In this document: positions 1 through 9,600 of the stretch, piece by piece
How the letters are laid out: every line of letters starts with the position of its first letter
How positions within the stretch are numbered: the stretch's first letter is position 1
NCBI GenBank assembly: GCA_020161835.1
Contig: JAIUNL010000001.1
Span: 62,001 to 126,000 of the forward strand
Length of the DNA: 64,000 nt
Source: Bacteroidota bacterium
Lineage (GTDB): Bacteria > Bacteroidota > JABWAT01
Reading direction: 5' to 3'
The notes under the pieces: generated by a model
Database searches by the model: none
Told to the model about the DNA's origin: nothing
Seen by the model: the letters and a program-made list of their open reading frames with translations, nothing else
Made by a program: the position numbers and the translations under genes

Positions 1-1769
1 TCAGCTTCAAAAAGCGTGTACGGATCGTTATAAAACTTAATGAAATCTGGTACTGACGCATGCCCCGGATAGGGAGCATAATGGTGAGACGTATTGGCAT
101 TTCTCCAGACGGCAGCATAAACCAGGGTCTGAGCCAGACTATCTTTTTTCATCGGATCCAAAAGATATTTCGTATACCAATCTGCATTTTTTAACCCTTC
201 CTGTCCCACTTCGGTCACCGCACCCACTTTTCCGGTTTTTACTGACTGGGCACCCAGTGTCTGTAAAAATTTCAGAAAATTGGCCGGATCACTGCCGGTT
301 GCCGGACTTCCGAAATAATAATCTCCGCCAATTATATCCACATAATCATGTCCCGGATAAATCCGTTCATAACCGATTCCGGAGTAAAGATTTGTGCTGG
401 AAGGTGAAATGGCATAGAGTAAATTGTGCACATTCAATGAATCACGAAGGTAGTTGACGGTGAATTTCCAGATGTCGTTATATTCGGTGATTGAACATTG
501 TGTATCACCCCACCAGAACCAGTTTCCGGTATGTTCGTGGTAAGGACGGAAAATAATGGGGATATTTTCTCCATTACTGCCACGCAGACTTTTGAAAAAG
601 ATGGCCGCATTTTTCAGCTTGTTTTTGTAAAAAGCATGCTGACTTCCACCGGGCAGAATCGTTTTTACAATATTTTCATTGCCAACATCTGCAGCATAAA
701 ATCCACGTCCGAGCGGATCAACCTGATGCCAGCACATGGTGATGATACCACCCCGTTCAAAGGCGGTTGTCATGCGGTATTGCTGATCGGGATTATTCGG
801 GTTCCCGTCAGTTCCCGATAAATCTTCGCTGTAAACTGCAGGGTAATCGCCAACAACTGATTTCACATCACTGCGGTCATTGTCACCACTCCACCCCACG
901 CCATAGCCGGTTGCATCATGCATCCCGAATAAAACAGCTTTTTCTTGTAATTGCTGAAGGTTTTGATACAGATAACGGGTCTGCCGGGTCGTGTTTTGAT
1001 CTACCAAAGGATGGGAAGGTAAAACTGCCTGCTTTTCATACGTCACACAGGCATCGTAAATGGACCAAACTGCTGCATCCAGATTGGCCTGGCTGGTTGC
1101 TCCATTGGTCATGACCAATTGGGCGGAATTGATTGCTGTTTGCAGGACTGATTTCGTTCCGGAAAGAAACTGACCTTCTGCAGATCCTTCTGTTGTTGAC
1201 AGTAAAAGGGCTTTGGCGGCATTGATACCCTTATCCAGTAAGGCATAATCGAGTGAACTGGAAACATCAACCGAATCGCCAACCCGGAAGTCGTCAACAA
1301 AAAGAGTTCCTGATTTTAAGGTTGTGGTTCCCGCATCGAGATACAGGTAAAATTTCGAAATGATTTTGGTGCCTGCCGGTGCCAGATTAAAAGTGACCGT
1401 ATGCCAGGCATTGTCGCCGGGGACAATTTTTGAAAGCCAGTTGTCACCTGCGGAATATAAAGGCTTCAGTGTAAATTCCGTCCGGACTGACGATTTGATT
1501 TTAATCGTCACGAACGGATTATCAGTCACATTGATGGGTGAGGCCGGTGTGTAATTGAAATTATCCCACTGATCACTGGTTGCCGACCGGTTGTAGGCAA
1601 TTTTTAATGCACCGTCTTCAAGTGTGAGCCCAAAAGTTTTTGGGTGATCTGCCACCCAGCCGGTGATATTTCCGTCAGAAAAATCATCAACCAGACCGTT
1701 AACCTGGGCATTTGTCATAACAGGCAGGAAGAAGAATCCGGCCAGAATGAGTTGTTTGATTGTATTCAT
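1..1769 (-). CDS. GH26 beta-mannanase-like secreted protein, C-terminus beyond window edge
   Basis: The reading frame starts at 1769 behind an AGG-containing leader and runs off the left edge without a stop, so only the N-terminal ~590 residues are seen. A Sec signal peptide (ending in TNAQ, about residue 22) is followed by a ~140-residue beta-sandwich module resembling carbohydrate-binding domains. A helical FIVAR-like spacer and the GH26 catalytic domain come next. The GH26 acid/base Glu lies in RPYHEH (codon 534-536, residue 412) and the nucleophile in TEVGQEG (codon 210-212, residue 520). Their 108-residue spacing matches the family reference Man26A. Related enzymes cleave beta-1,4-mannan outside the cell or on its surface. 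The protein is a close paralogue of its downstream-strand neighbour at 1906-4791. A C-terminal sorting domain is expected but not visible. Substrate is inferred from family and context. Confidence 0.9.
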   Translation of the reverse strand, partial: MNTIKQLILAGFFFLPVMTNAQVNGLVDDFSDGNITGWVADHPKTFGLTLEDGALKIAYNRSATSDQWDNFNYTPASPINVTDNPFVTIKIKSSVRTEFTLKPLYSAGDNWLSKIVPGDNAWHTVTFNLAPAGTKIISKFYLYLDAGTTTLKSGTLFVDDFRVGDSVDVSSSLDYALLDKGINAAKALLLSTTEGSAEGQFLSGTKSVLQTAINSAQLVMTNGATSQANLDAAVWSIYDACVTYEKQAVLPSHPLVDQNTTRQTRYLYQNLQQLQEKAVLFGMHDATGYGVGWSGDNDRSDVKSVVGDYPAVYSEDLSGTDGNPNNPDQQYRMTTAFERGGIITMCWHQVDPLGRGFYAADVGNENIVKTILPGGSQHAFYKNKLKNAAIFFKSLRGSNGENIPIIFRPYHEHTGNWFWWGDTQCSITEYNDIWKFTVNYLRDSLNVHNLLYAISPSSTNLYSGIGYERIYPGHDYVDIIGGDYYFGSPATGSDPANFLKFLQTLGAQSVKTGKVGAVTEVGQEGLKNADWYTKYLLDPMKKDSLAQTLVYAAVWRNANTSHHYAPYPGHASVPDFIKFYNDPYTLFEA

Positions 1770-1814
1770 TTTGAGTACCTTTTTTATTTATAAATTCGGT
1801 TTGAAGAGAGGACA

Positions 1815-1892
1815 CTGAGCGGAGTCGAAGTGCCCTCTCTTCATGGGAAATTTTATTTTCTGGGAAAAGGCGGGCACTTCGACTCCGCTCAG
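1815..1892. repeat. Inverted repeat with 21-bp perfect arms between the two GH26 genes
   Basis: The arms at 1815-1835 and 1872-1892 are perfect reverse complements carrying the core GAGCGGAGTCGAAGTG, separated by 36 bp. The same core recurs at 56976-56992. This is a dispersed palindromic intergenic element of REP/MITE type. It may fold into a hairpin in the transcript between the tandem genes. Confidence 0.75.
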
Positions 1893-1905
1893 CCCCCGCC
1901 TTTTT

Positions 1906-4791
1906 TCACTTCACCAAAACCACTTTCTGTGATGTGCTTTGGTTGCCGGCGGTGATTTTTATCAGATAAATTCCGCTTGCGAAACCGGTCGCATCAAATT
2001 TAATTTCGTGGTATCCTGCAGCTTTTTTACCCGCTTCCAGAACTGCAACAGAACTTCCCAGCAGATTAAAAACTTCAACCTTTAGTTCTGACGCCGATGG
2101 CAGCGAATACCGGATTGTCGTTGACGGATTAAACGGATTCGGATAGGCCGGGTACAGCACAAATCTTTCGGGCAAGCCAGTTTCATTTTCAACAGAAACA
2201 ATTTCTCCCAGTTTTTTAACTTCCGGTTCGGCACCCTGATCAAAATATTCCCAGCCATCAGCACCAAGGGCCAGAACGGTGGAAGTCGCCGTGAAAAACC
2301 GGGCATCCACCTGATCAACCGTTGCCGGGGAAAGGGCATGAACTTCCATTCCTATCACATTTTCTCCCGGTTTGAGATAACCCAGAGATTGGGCATCGAG
2401 AATAAAACTTTTCGAATAGACAGCATTTGAACCGGGAACAAGATCATAACCTGGAGGAACATCGGCAGGAAGGTTGTTTCTTTTTACTTCCTTCCCGTTC
2501 ACGAATAAAATGACCCCGCCGGTTCCTTTTGCAAGGATTGCAAACTCTTTCGGCTTGGCAGCAAGGTTAATTTTATGACGGAAGTAAGCTGTTTTTACCG
2601 GTTCAATTTTTGTCACAGATCCTGCAGAAATACCCAAAGGTGCTTTCCCTGTTTTCCAGGTTGAGATTGGATAAATCACGTCAGACCAGGTAACTGGTGC
2701 AAGAAGGGTGTCAACCGTTACCATTAATTTCCAGGAAGCGGCAGATTTATTTCCGGCAACATCACGGGTTCTGATATAATAAGTATGAGTTGACCCATGA
2801 ATTCCTGACAAAGTTGTGGTGTGGATAAAACTGCCTTCGCCTTTTTCAAAATCGGTTGACATCTGATCATAAGGCAGATCAGTCTGACTGATTCTGAGAA
2901 AAGCCCGTTCATCAGTTTTCACAGTGAATAAAACGGTTTTGAATCCTGTTACAAGAACACTATCTACGGACATCAGGATTGCCGGAGCTTTAAAATCAGG
3001 CTCGGGTGCTGCATACATATCCGGCAAATCCTGAGTGAAAAGTGTGTACGGATCATCATAAAACTTCTGAAAATCGGGAACTGTTTTATGTCCCGGGTAA
3101 GGCGCATAATGGTGAGTAATACTTTCATTCCGCCAGACCGCTGCATAGACAAAGGTGCCGGCGAGAGAATCGGTTTTAAACGGCGGAAGCAGAGTTCCGG
3201 TAAACCAATCCTGGGTATCCAGCCCTTCCTGTCCGATTTCAGTTACCGCACAGAGTTTATTCCTGTCACGGGCATGTCCAGCAATAACTTTGAGTCCGTT
3301 GAGAAAGTAAAGCTTGGTTTCATCGGTAACGGTGTCACCGAAATACTGATCGGTTCCGAAAATATCAACGTAGTCATCACCGGGGTAAATATCGAAATAT
3401 TTATTTCCGGTATTCACCTGATAAAACAACGGCGAAACAGCCCAGATCAGATTGTGAACGTTCAGGGAATCGGTTAAGTAGTTAAATGTAAACTGCCAGA
3501 TCTGATTGTATTGTGCAGGTGTGCAGAAAGGCTGTCCCCACCAGAAAGCGTCGCTGAAATGTTCATGAAACGGACGGAAAATGACCGGAATATTTTTTCC
3601 GTCACTGCCCCGGAATCCTTTAAAAAACCGGGCAACTTTTTTGAGTGTGTTTTTATACTGATCGTGAAATTCACCGCCCGGCAAAATGGTGGCCACCACA
3701 TTTTCACCGGCCACATCACTGCCATAAAAACCACGGCCTTTGGGGTCGACCTGATGCCAGACCATGGTGATAACCGATCCTCTTTCGTAGGCTGAACTTA
3801 ACCGGTAAGTCTGACCGGCCACATCGCCACTCATCTGAATCGTGTTCACATCCTCAGAAAAGACAGCCGGATAGTCACCAACGATATCTTTAATGTCACT
3901 ACGGTCGTTATTGTTTTTCCAGCCAACGCCATAGCCGGTTGCATCGTGCATGCCAAAAAGGAGTCCGTTATTTTTCATGCCGGCAAGATTCCGGTACAAA
4001 TTCCGTGTGAGTCCGGTTGTTTTTTTATCAGAAAGAAAAACGCCCTGCAGGTTTGCCAGAGTTTCATAGGTCACACAGGCATCAGACAAATTCCATTGAG
4101 CTCCGTCGATCTCACTTTGTTTTTTAAATCCGGCTAACCGGTTCGCTTTGGCAGTAGTGACAACCGATTCCAGCTCAGTTCGTGCCCCTTGCGGAAACTC
4201 ACCTTCACCAGATCCAACTTTGGTTGATGCCAGTAATTTTTCAGCAAAACTGATGGCCAGATCAAAAGCCGAATAATCAAAACCGAGTGCAACTGCAGCT
4301 GAATCCCCGATCAGAATATCATCCAGCCAGACGGTTCCAGAAGTTGCAGCCGTTGTACCCGCATCCAGATAAAAATAGAAACGGGAAGCTTCACCATTTC
4401 CCGAAGGAGCAAATGTAAAGTTATACTGATGCCAGAGATTATCACCGGTGACGGGTTTGGTAAGGAAATTATCGCCTGTTGAATAAACTGGTTTTACCGT
4501 AAACTGGGTATTCACCGTCGATTTTATCCGAACAGAAAACTTGGGGTTTTCAGTAACGCTGATGGCTGAAGCAGGCAGGTAATTGAAATTATCCCATTCT
4601 GTACTTGAAGCTCCACGGGTGTAAATGAGCTTGAGAGTTCCGCCATCATTTGAAAGAGAATAGGTTGCTGAGTTTGGACTTTCCCAACCGGTCAGATTTC
4701 CATCATTGAAATCAATTTTGAGTCCGGTTGTCTGGGCAGAAACCAAAAGTGGAAGGAAAAGGAATAAGGAAAGGCTTTTAAGGGTTTTCAT
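1906..4791 (-). CDS. GH26 beta-mannanase-like protein with T9SS C-terminal sorting domain
   Basis: This 961-residue secreted glycoside hydrolase has a signal peptide (1-20) and a carbohydrate-binding-like beta-sandwich (about 22-165). A helical FIVAR-like spacer (about 170-250) and a GH26 domain (about 255-590) follow. The acid/base Glu410 sits in FRPFHEH and the nucleophile Glu518 in TEIGQEG, 108 residues apart as in characterised GH26 mannanases. After the catalytic domain come an Ig/FN3-like module (about 605-700) and a galactose-binding-like module (about 705-860). The C-terminus is a type A sorting domain beginning YPNPFNPSTT (about 880-961), so the enzyme is probably exported by T9SS and held at the surface. 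It is a tandem paralogue of the gene at 1-1769. No strong Shine-Dalgarno is present at the chosen ATG. Mannan as substrate is a family-based inference; the GH5 and AGE epimerase genes nearby support it. Confidence 0.92.
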   Translation of the reverse strand: MKTLKSLSLFLFLPLLVSAQTTGLKIDFNDGNLTGWESPNSATYSLSNDGGTLKLIYTRGASSTEWDNFNYLPASAISVTENPKFSVRIKSTVNTQFTVKPVYSTGDNFLTKPVTGDNLWHQYNFTFAPSGNGEASRFYFYLDAGTTAATSGTVWLDDILIGDSAAVALGFDYSAFDLAISFAEKLLASTKVGSGEGEFPQGARTELESVVTTAKANRLAGFKKQSEIDGAQWNLSDACVTYETLANLQGVFLSDKKTTGLTRNLYRNLAGMKNNGLLFGMHDATGYGVGWKNNNDRSDIKDIVGDYPAVFSEDVNTIQMSGDVAGQTYRLSSAYERGSVITMVWHQVDPKGRGFYGSDVAGENVVATILPGGEFHDQYKNTLKKVARFFKGFRGSDGKNIPVIFRPFHEHFSDAFWWGQPFCTPAQYNQIWQFTFNYLTDSLNVHNLIWAVSPLFYQVNTGNKYFDIYPGDDYVDIFGTDQYFGDTVTDETKLYFLNGLKVIAGHARDRNKLCAVTEIGQEGLDTQDWFTGTLLPPFKTDSLAGTFVYAAVWRNESITHHYAPYPGHKTVPDFQKFYDDPYTLFTQDLPDMYAAPEPDFKAPAILMSVDSVLVTGFKTVLFTVKTDERAFLRISQTDLPYDQMSTDFEKGEGSFIHTTTLSGIHGSTHTYYIRTRDVAGNKSAASWKLMVTVDTLLAPVTWSDVIYPISTWKTGKAPLGISAGSVTKIEPVKTAYFRHKINLAAKPKEFAILAKGTGGVILFVNGKEVKRNNLPADVPPGYDLVPGSNAVYSKSFILDAQSLGYLKPGENVIGMEVHALSPATVDQVDARFFTATSTVLALGADGWEYFDQGAEPEVKKLGEIVSVENETGLPERFVLYPAYPNPFNPSTTIRYSLPSASELKVEVFNLLGSSVAVLEAGKKAAGYHEIKFDATGFASGIYLIKITAGNQSTSQKVVLVK

Positions 4792-4850
4792 TGTTTTCTG
4801 GGATTAGTTCTTTCATACCTGGATAACTGGTCGTCATAAGAGAAGGAAAT

Positions 4851-4903
4851 ACTGGATCCCGGATCCCCGACAGTGGTCGGGGCAGGCTAAGTCCGGGATG
4901 ACA
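4851..4903. repeat. REP-like palindromic element
   Basis: Between the GH26 gene and the PpiC-like gene lies a segment that starts ACTGGATCCCGGATCCCCGA and ends CCGGGATGACAG. It contains the nested palindrome CCCCGACAGTGGTCGGGG. It shares the ACTGGAT and ATGACA ends with the element at 6421-6500, so both probably belong to one dispersed family. A role in transcript ending or stability is possible. Confidence 0.6.
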
Positions 4904-4935
4904 GCTTTTAGAAATTTCAGATAAAAGATTAAAGG

Positions 4936-6333
4936 CTATCTTTTCAGCAATTTGTCGTAATAGTCGTTGATAACTGTCATATTTTTGGTAACAGGAATTT
5001 CTTTTTTCTTTTCAGAAACAAATTGAGGAACAGCCTCCTTTTTTTTCCGGTTCAGCAATTCTGCACGCAGAGTTTCTTTCATGGTTTCATAATCAGCACC
5101 TGGATAGTTACCTTTTTTCAGTTCAAACCAGGCTCTGACTTCATCATCGGTAATCGTTACACTTCTGATCAAAATCCATCTCATATCAAGTTCAAGAAGC
5201 TGGGTTTCAAAAAGTTCGGTTTTTGCTCTAAGTGTATCTGACCGGTTAAAGCCCATCTGAACCGATTCCTGGTTGACCAGTTCGTCTCTGAGTACATAAT
5301 CTACTGTGTTGCCAAATCCCGAATAGAGAACCGAATAAGGCAGATAGGTCATGGCTCCTGCAAAATCTTCCGCAGTCAGGATTTTACCATTCACCGATGC
5401 AACCGGCAACGTTCTGATGTCTTCAATACCCGTTTCAATGACTTTTATTTCCTGATCAGAAAGCTGGATGTCTGAAGCCTGATCGAGTTGATTGGGCTGG
5501 CGTTTCAGCTTACCGCTGAGTTTCATCTGGAGCTTTTTTAACGCTTCAGGGAAAAGCTGGATTTTTGACCGTTTTGCAAGTGACGAAAGGTAATCAGCGG
5601 CATTCCGTTCTCCGATTTTACTTACCAGAAGAACTTTGGTTTTTGCTGCTGAAAGCTCATACTGCTGCCGGGTGATCATCGGATTTTTTTTCCAGGATGT
5701 CACTTTGATGATATGATATCCATACAGCGATTTAACAGGGGAAGAAATGGAGTCAAGAGGCTGGCGAAAGGTTTTCATTCCAAAATCATAATCGAGCTGA
5801 TCCCAGTAGACCCAACCCAGATCACCACCTTTTAATGCCAATGAATCATCTTTAAAAACTGACATCGCCATCTTTTCAAAAGAGGCTCCGGCTTTCAGTA
5901 ATGAATAAACACTGTCGGCTTCATGCTTTGTCTTAAAATAAAGATGACTCACTCTCCGTTGTTCCTGGGTAAACTGGTAAGCTTCTTCGTTCTCATCCTC
6001 AGAAACATGAATGGCAGATTTTATCACCCGGTCGTAGTGAATTTCACGAAGAACTTTATTACCGTAATACTTAACCTTGTTAATGGTTTTTTGGTCAGGA
6101 AGGAGTCCGGTTTTTTTGGCTTCTTTGGCGAGAATCCGGGCATCAATCATATCATTCAGAACCTTTTCCCTGAGTTCTTTTGAATCGAAAATCCCGGGCT
6201 TTTTCACAACATCCAGATAAGCAACCCTGAAATCAGTCAGCGTCAGGGTATCCTGCCCAATGGTTGCAACAACCTGAGATTTCACAGAAAATGAAACAAG
6301 AAGGAAAAGTGCGAAAAGACTATTTTTTATCAT
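4936..6333 (-). CDS. SurA/PpiC-like periplasmic peptidyl-prolyl isomerase
   Basis: The 465-residue protein has a signal peptide ending SVKSQ (about residue 19). A SurA-N-like helical region follows, with the familiar ATIGQDTLTLTDF start. One parvulin rotamase domain lies at about residues 125-220, with RRVSHLYF, GGDLGW and GYHIIKV signatures. A long C-terminal helical chaperone-like region completes it. SurA-type proteins fold outer membrane proteins in the periplasm. It sits between the GH26 pair and the PorV/TonB trio, so a role in folding these exported or barrel proteins is plausible but inferred. A general housekeeping foldase role is equally possible. Confidence 0.85.
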   Translation of the reverse strand: MIKNSLFALFLLVSFSVKSQVVATIGQDTLTLTDFRVAYLDVVKKPGIFDSKELREKVLNDMIDARILAKEAKKTGLLPDQKTINKVKYYGNKVLREIHYDRVIKSAIHVSEDENEEAYQFTQEQRRVSHLYFKTKHEADSVYSLLKAGASFEKMAMSVFKDDSLALKGGDLGWVYWDQLDYDFGMKTFRQPLDSISSPVKSLYGYHIIKVTSWKKNPMITRQQYELSAAKTKVLLVSKIGERNAADYLSSLAKRSKIQLFPEALKKLQMKLSGKLKRQPNQLDQASDIQLSDQEIKVIETGIEDIRTLPVASVNGKILTAEDFAGAMTYLPYSVLYSGFGNTVDYVLRDELVNQESVQMGFNRSDTLRAKTELFETQLLELDMRWILIRSVTITDDEVRAWFELKKGNYPGADYETMKETLRAELLNRKKKEAVPQFVSEKKKEIPVTKNMTVINDYYDKLLKR

Positions 6334-6420
6334 TGTTTTTTTTAAGTTTGAACAATAAATTATTTGATAGAATGACAGTTAACAAATTGGCTTGGATTCT
6401 GATTCGGATAAAGATTCAGA

Positions 6421-6500
6421 TGTCATCCCCGACCTGATCGGGGATCCATGTATTTTATTCCATGCCTTTATACTGGATTCCCGCCTTCGCGGGAATGACA
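6421..6500. repeat. Composite REP-like element with TGTCAT/ATGACA ends
   Basis: Two palindromes are joined: TCCCCGACCTGATCGGGGA (6425-6443) and ATTCCCGCCTTCGCGGGAAT (6477-6496). The whole begins TGTCAT and ends ATGACA. Translation of this repeat gives the well-known spurious FPRRRESS peptide. The 307-bp gap between 6334 and 6640 holds only this element and the terminator at 6571-6620; no gene is seen. Confidence 0.75.
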
Positions 6501-6570
6501 ACCTGGCTCCCACTAACGAAAAACCAAATCCACAGTAATTAAGTAAACCAACCCAGAACAACCCCAAAAC

Positions 6571-6620
6571 CAAAAAGCCGGATGCCGTCCTGAGTGTGTC
6601 AGATCCGGATCCGGCTTTTC
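6571..6620 (-). terminator. Rho-independent terminator of the 1234-residue protein gene
   Basis: On the minus strand the stem AAAAGCCGGAT (6609-6619) pairs with ATCCGGCTTTT (6573-6583) and runs into a short T-tract. It lies 20-70 bp past the stop codon at 6641, and would end the TonB receptor/PorV/large protein transcript. Confidence 0.7.
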
Positions 6621-6640
6621 AGAAAAAACGAACTGCAAGT

Positions 6641-9600
6641 TTATTTGATCAGAAGCATCCGGCCTACATGTTCACCCACACCAGGTGCATCAACATGGTA
6701 AATATACAACCCGTAAGCAACATCCATATTGTCTTTTGTCATCAGATCCCAGGGTTCAGAACCGTTGGCCATTGTTGAACTGTGATCAAGTGTTTTCACC
6801 AAAGTTCCGTCAACAGTATACACCCTGATTGTACATTTTTGCGGCAGGTTGATAAATTGAACCAGACGCGGACCTCTTCCTGCTGAATAGGGGTTATAGG
6901 GTTCCCATAAAGCAGTTACCACATAAGGGTTCGGCACAACTTTGATGCGCTCCAATTCAGATTTCGCATTCCTGGTATTGATTCTTTCACCACGAACCGT
7001 CCAGGTATATTTCGTATTTGATGTAAACGGATTCACTGCAAATAGGCGTAAAGTATCTCCGTCACCCAAAAATTTATTTCCATGGTCAAAATAGAAGGTG
7101 GAATCCTGAGTTTGCGGATTGAATATCTGCATGGTGATGGCAACAGAATCAGCCGTTACCGGTTCATACAGAATGATCTTATCACCGGCAGAGAAAAACC
7201 CTCTTGCAGGTTGTTTGTTTTTCCAGGTCCGGGTTACATCAGATGCCCCGAATTTTACTTCTGCAAGCTTATTTGTTGCCGGATCAATTTTGCCCAGGTC
7301 AAATACTTTATAGTTCACATCAACGGCTGGTAATCTGACTGCCCCTGCGGTTTTAAGCGGTACTTTAACGGCTTCAGATTTGGTTACCAGACTATTGTAA
7401 AACACCACCATATATTGCCGCGGATACCACATTCCATCTCTGAAACCACCCTGGGCAAACGGACCAAATTCAACGGGGTAGGAGGTTGATAGTGAAATAT
7501 TATCACTCCATTTTACACCCTTGATAATTCCTTCCTCAAGATTTGTATACAGGGAATCACGCGGATTGTTAATGATGATATCCATTCCCTGCATCACTTT
7601 ACTGAACGTTCTGGGGTCACCATCACGATCGTCATACAAGTTTGAAATCATTACAACAGAATCCTGAGAGGCTGCCTGGTTCTTGATGGTACGGTAGTTT
7701 TCAATCAGAACCGTATCAATCCGGACAGAATCCAGTCTTTCATCCCGGGTCAGATTACGAAGAGTAAAGCCAGTTGTTTTTGTTGGTAATTTTTCATCAG
7801 GATCTGCCAGATCGAGAATTCCATCATGATCATTATCAACACTATCCATAGACTGATCTAGAAACTGGAGTTCATATACATCACCCGTAGTCAAGCTGTC
7901 GGCATTCAGAATATTGATGCCTACTGAACCATAGGTTCTGCCTTCGCCAACCATTTGGGGAATGATATCAAAACCGGCTGCCTCAAAACCACCTGAAGGT
8001 GCCTGTGGAGTAATGGCAAGCACGTTTTCTGCAAACTGTATTTTACCTGACGGTTCAACATTCAGAAAGATGGTACATTCAGTCGGACCAATGTTCTTTT
8101 TAACATTTCCACGGTCGTAGGCGGTAACTGCGTAGTAATATTTGATACCATTAATCACGTCTTCATCTACGTAAGTGTGAACCAACCCGGTTTCATTTCC
8201 CAGATTAAATAATACACCTGAACCAAAGTCTTTCGGGAAAAACCCGAAAACGCTGTCAATTTTATCATAAATGGCGATAGGTTTTTTAAACCGTTCGTAA
8301 CCCAGACCATCTGTAATCGTACCGGCATCCCCAAAGGTGTAGTGAGTTGATTTGTAAATTTTGTATCCTTCAAAATCGTGATCTCTCAGGAAACGGTCAA
8401 AGCTGTATTCTGCTCCGTCATCCCAATAGAGAGTGACCTTGCGATCACCGGCTACAGCAGACAATTTCGGCTTGTTGGGAGCAATAGCAAAGTTGTAATT
8501 TGAATTGTAAATCTTCTGAACTACATCTTTGTTTCTCAGAATATCCTGTTCATCATCCCCATAGACCATGGCTATAGAGAAAAACTCACGCTTTCCAGGC
8601 TGTAACGGAAAGTAACCTGATGAAAACACGTAGTCGTAGTCGGCCTGTCCAATTGTGGAATTATCAAAATAACCAGGTCTAGAATATTGCCACATTTGTT
8701 CGTCGTTGCTGTAGGTCAACGTACTGTAAATGTAGAATTTGAAGTTGGTCAAACCGATCTGATCTGATTCATCAACGTCAACTTTGTCGATATTAGGTTC
8801 ACCCGGAAGGTTTCCTTTTCCAGCGGTTGGAACTCCGTCTGCTTCACCTTCATCATTTGTGCCCGGTTTTCCGTCGAGACCCACATCATCAAAGGCCGGA
8901 TCCCAGTCACCATCATTATCCTTGCCATCATCCCGGCGTTCATCAATCATTAGGTTTGATGCACCAACAGAAGTATAATAATCAATAGCAAGATAATCCT
9001 GGTTATTATAATCAGACTTGATGTAAAGAAAATAAGAAACAGAATCCTTCAGAACCGGATCGTAAATCTTGGCACCGTCACTCTCATCAATAAGACCATT
9101 CAGGTTATCATCAATTCCGTTTCTGGGAATTTCAATCAAAGGAGCATTGGGTTGCAAAATCAGATTTGTTCCGTTATGACTGATTTTGAGTCCACCAGCA
9201 GGCATTGAACTTACCGTTCTCGGATATGTAGGATCATTATAATCAATTTTTATAATCGGTGCATCTACGGCATAAAATTTCGCAAAATCATCAATGGTAA
9301 TCAGTTTACCTGTACCGCCACCTGGTTTTTCAATATTGTTGCCGTCACCGTCATTGTCAATTCCATCAAACGGATTGCCTGGACTTTCAAGAAAGGCAAA
9401 ACCAACCCAGGGAACCGGGTGGTAACCGCCAACCCCAATATCATCCAGATCATAATTGACAGCCAGCGATTTTTCACGATAAAATCGGGCAGCATCATCA
9501 CTATTATCAGAACCGCCTTGTGTTAAAGACCCGCCGCTTGAAGCACCTACATTGATACCAAACAAGGTTTTATCCAGTTTTAGTGCGCCAATATTCTGGA

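Noticed and set aside
498..1114. Plus-strand open frames over the first GH26 gene
   Set aside because: The minus strand holds an uninterrupted GH26 frame with both catalytic glutamates, so the plus-strand frames are shadows.
6379..6573. 64-codon open frame on the minus strand
   Set aside because: It is the translation of the composite palindromic repeat at 6421-6500 (FPRRRESS-type peptide) and has no independent support as a gene.
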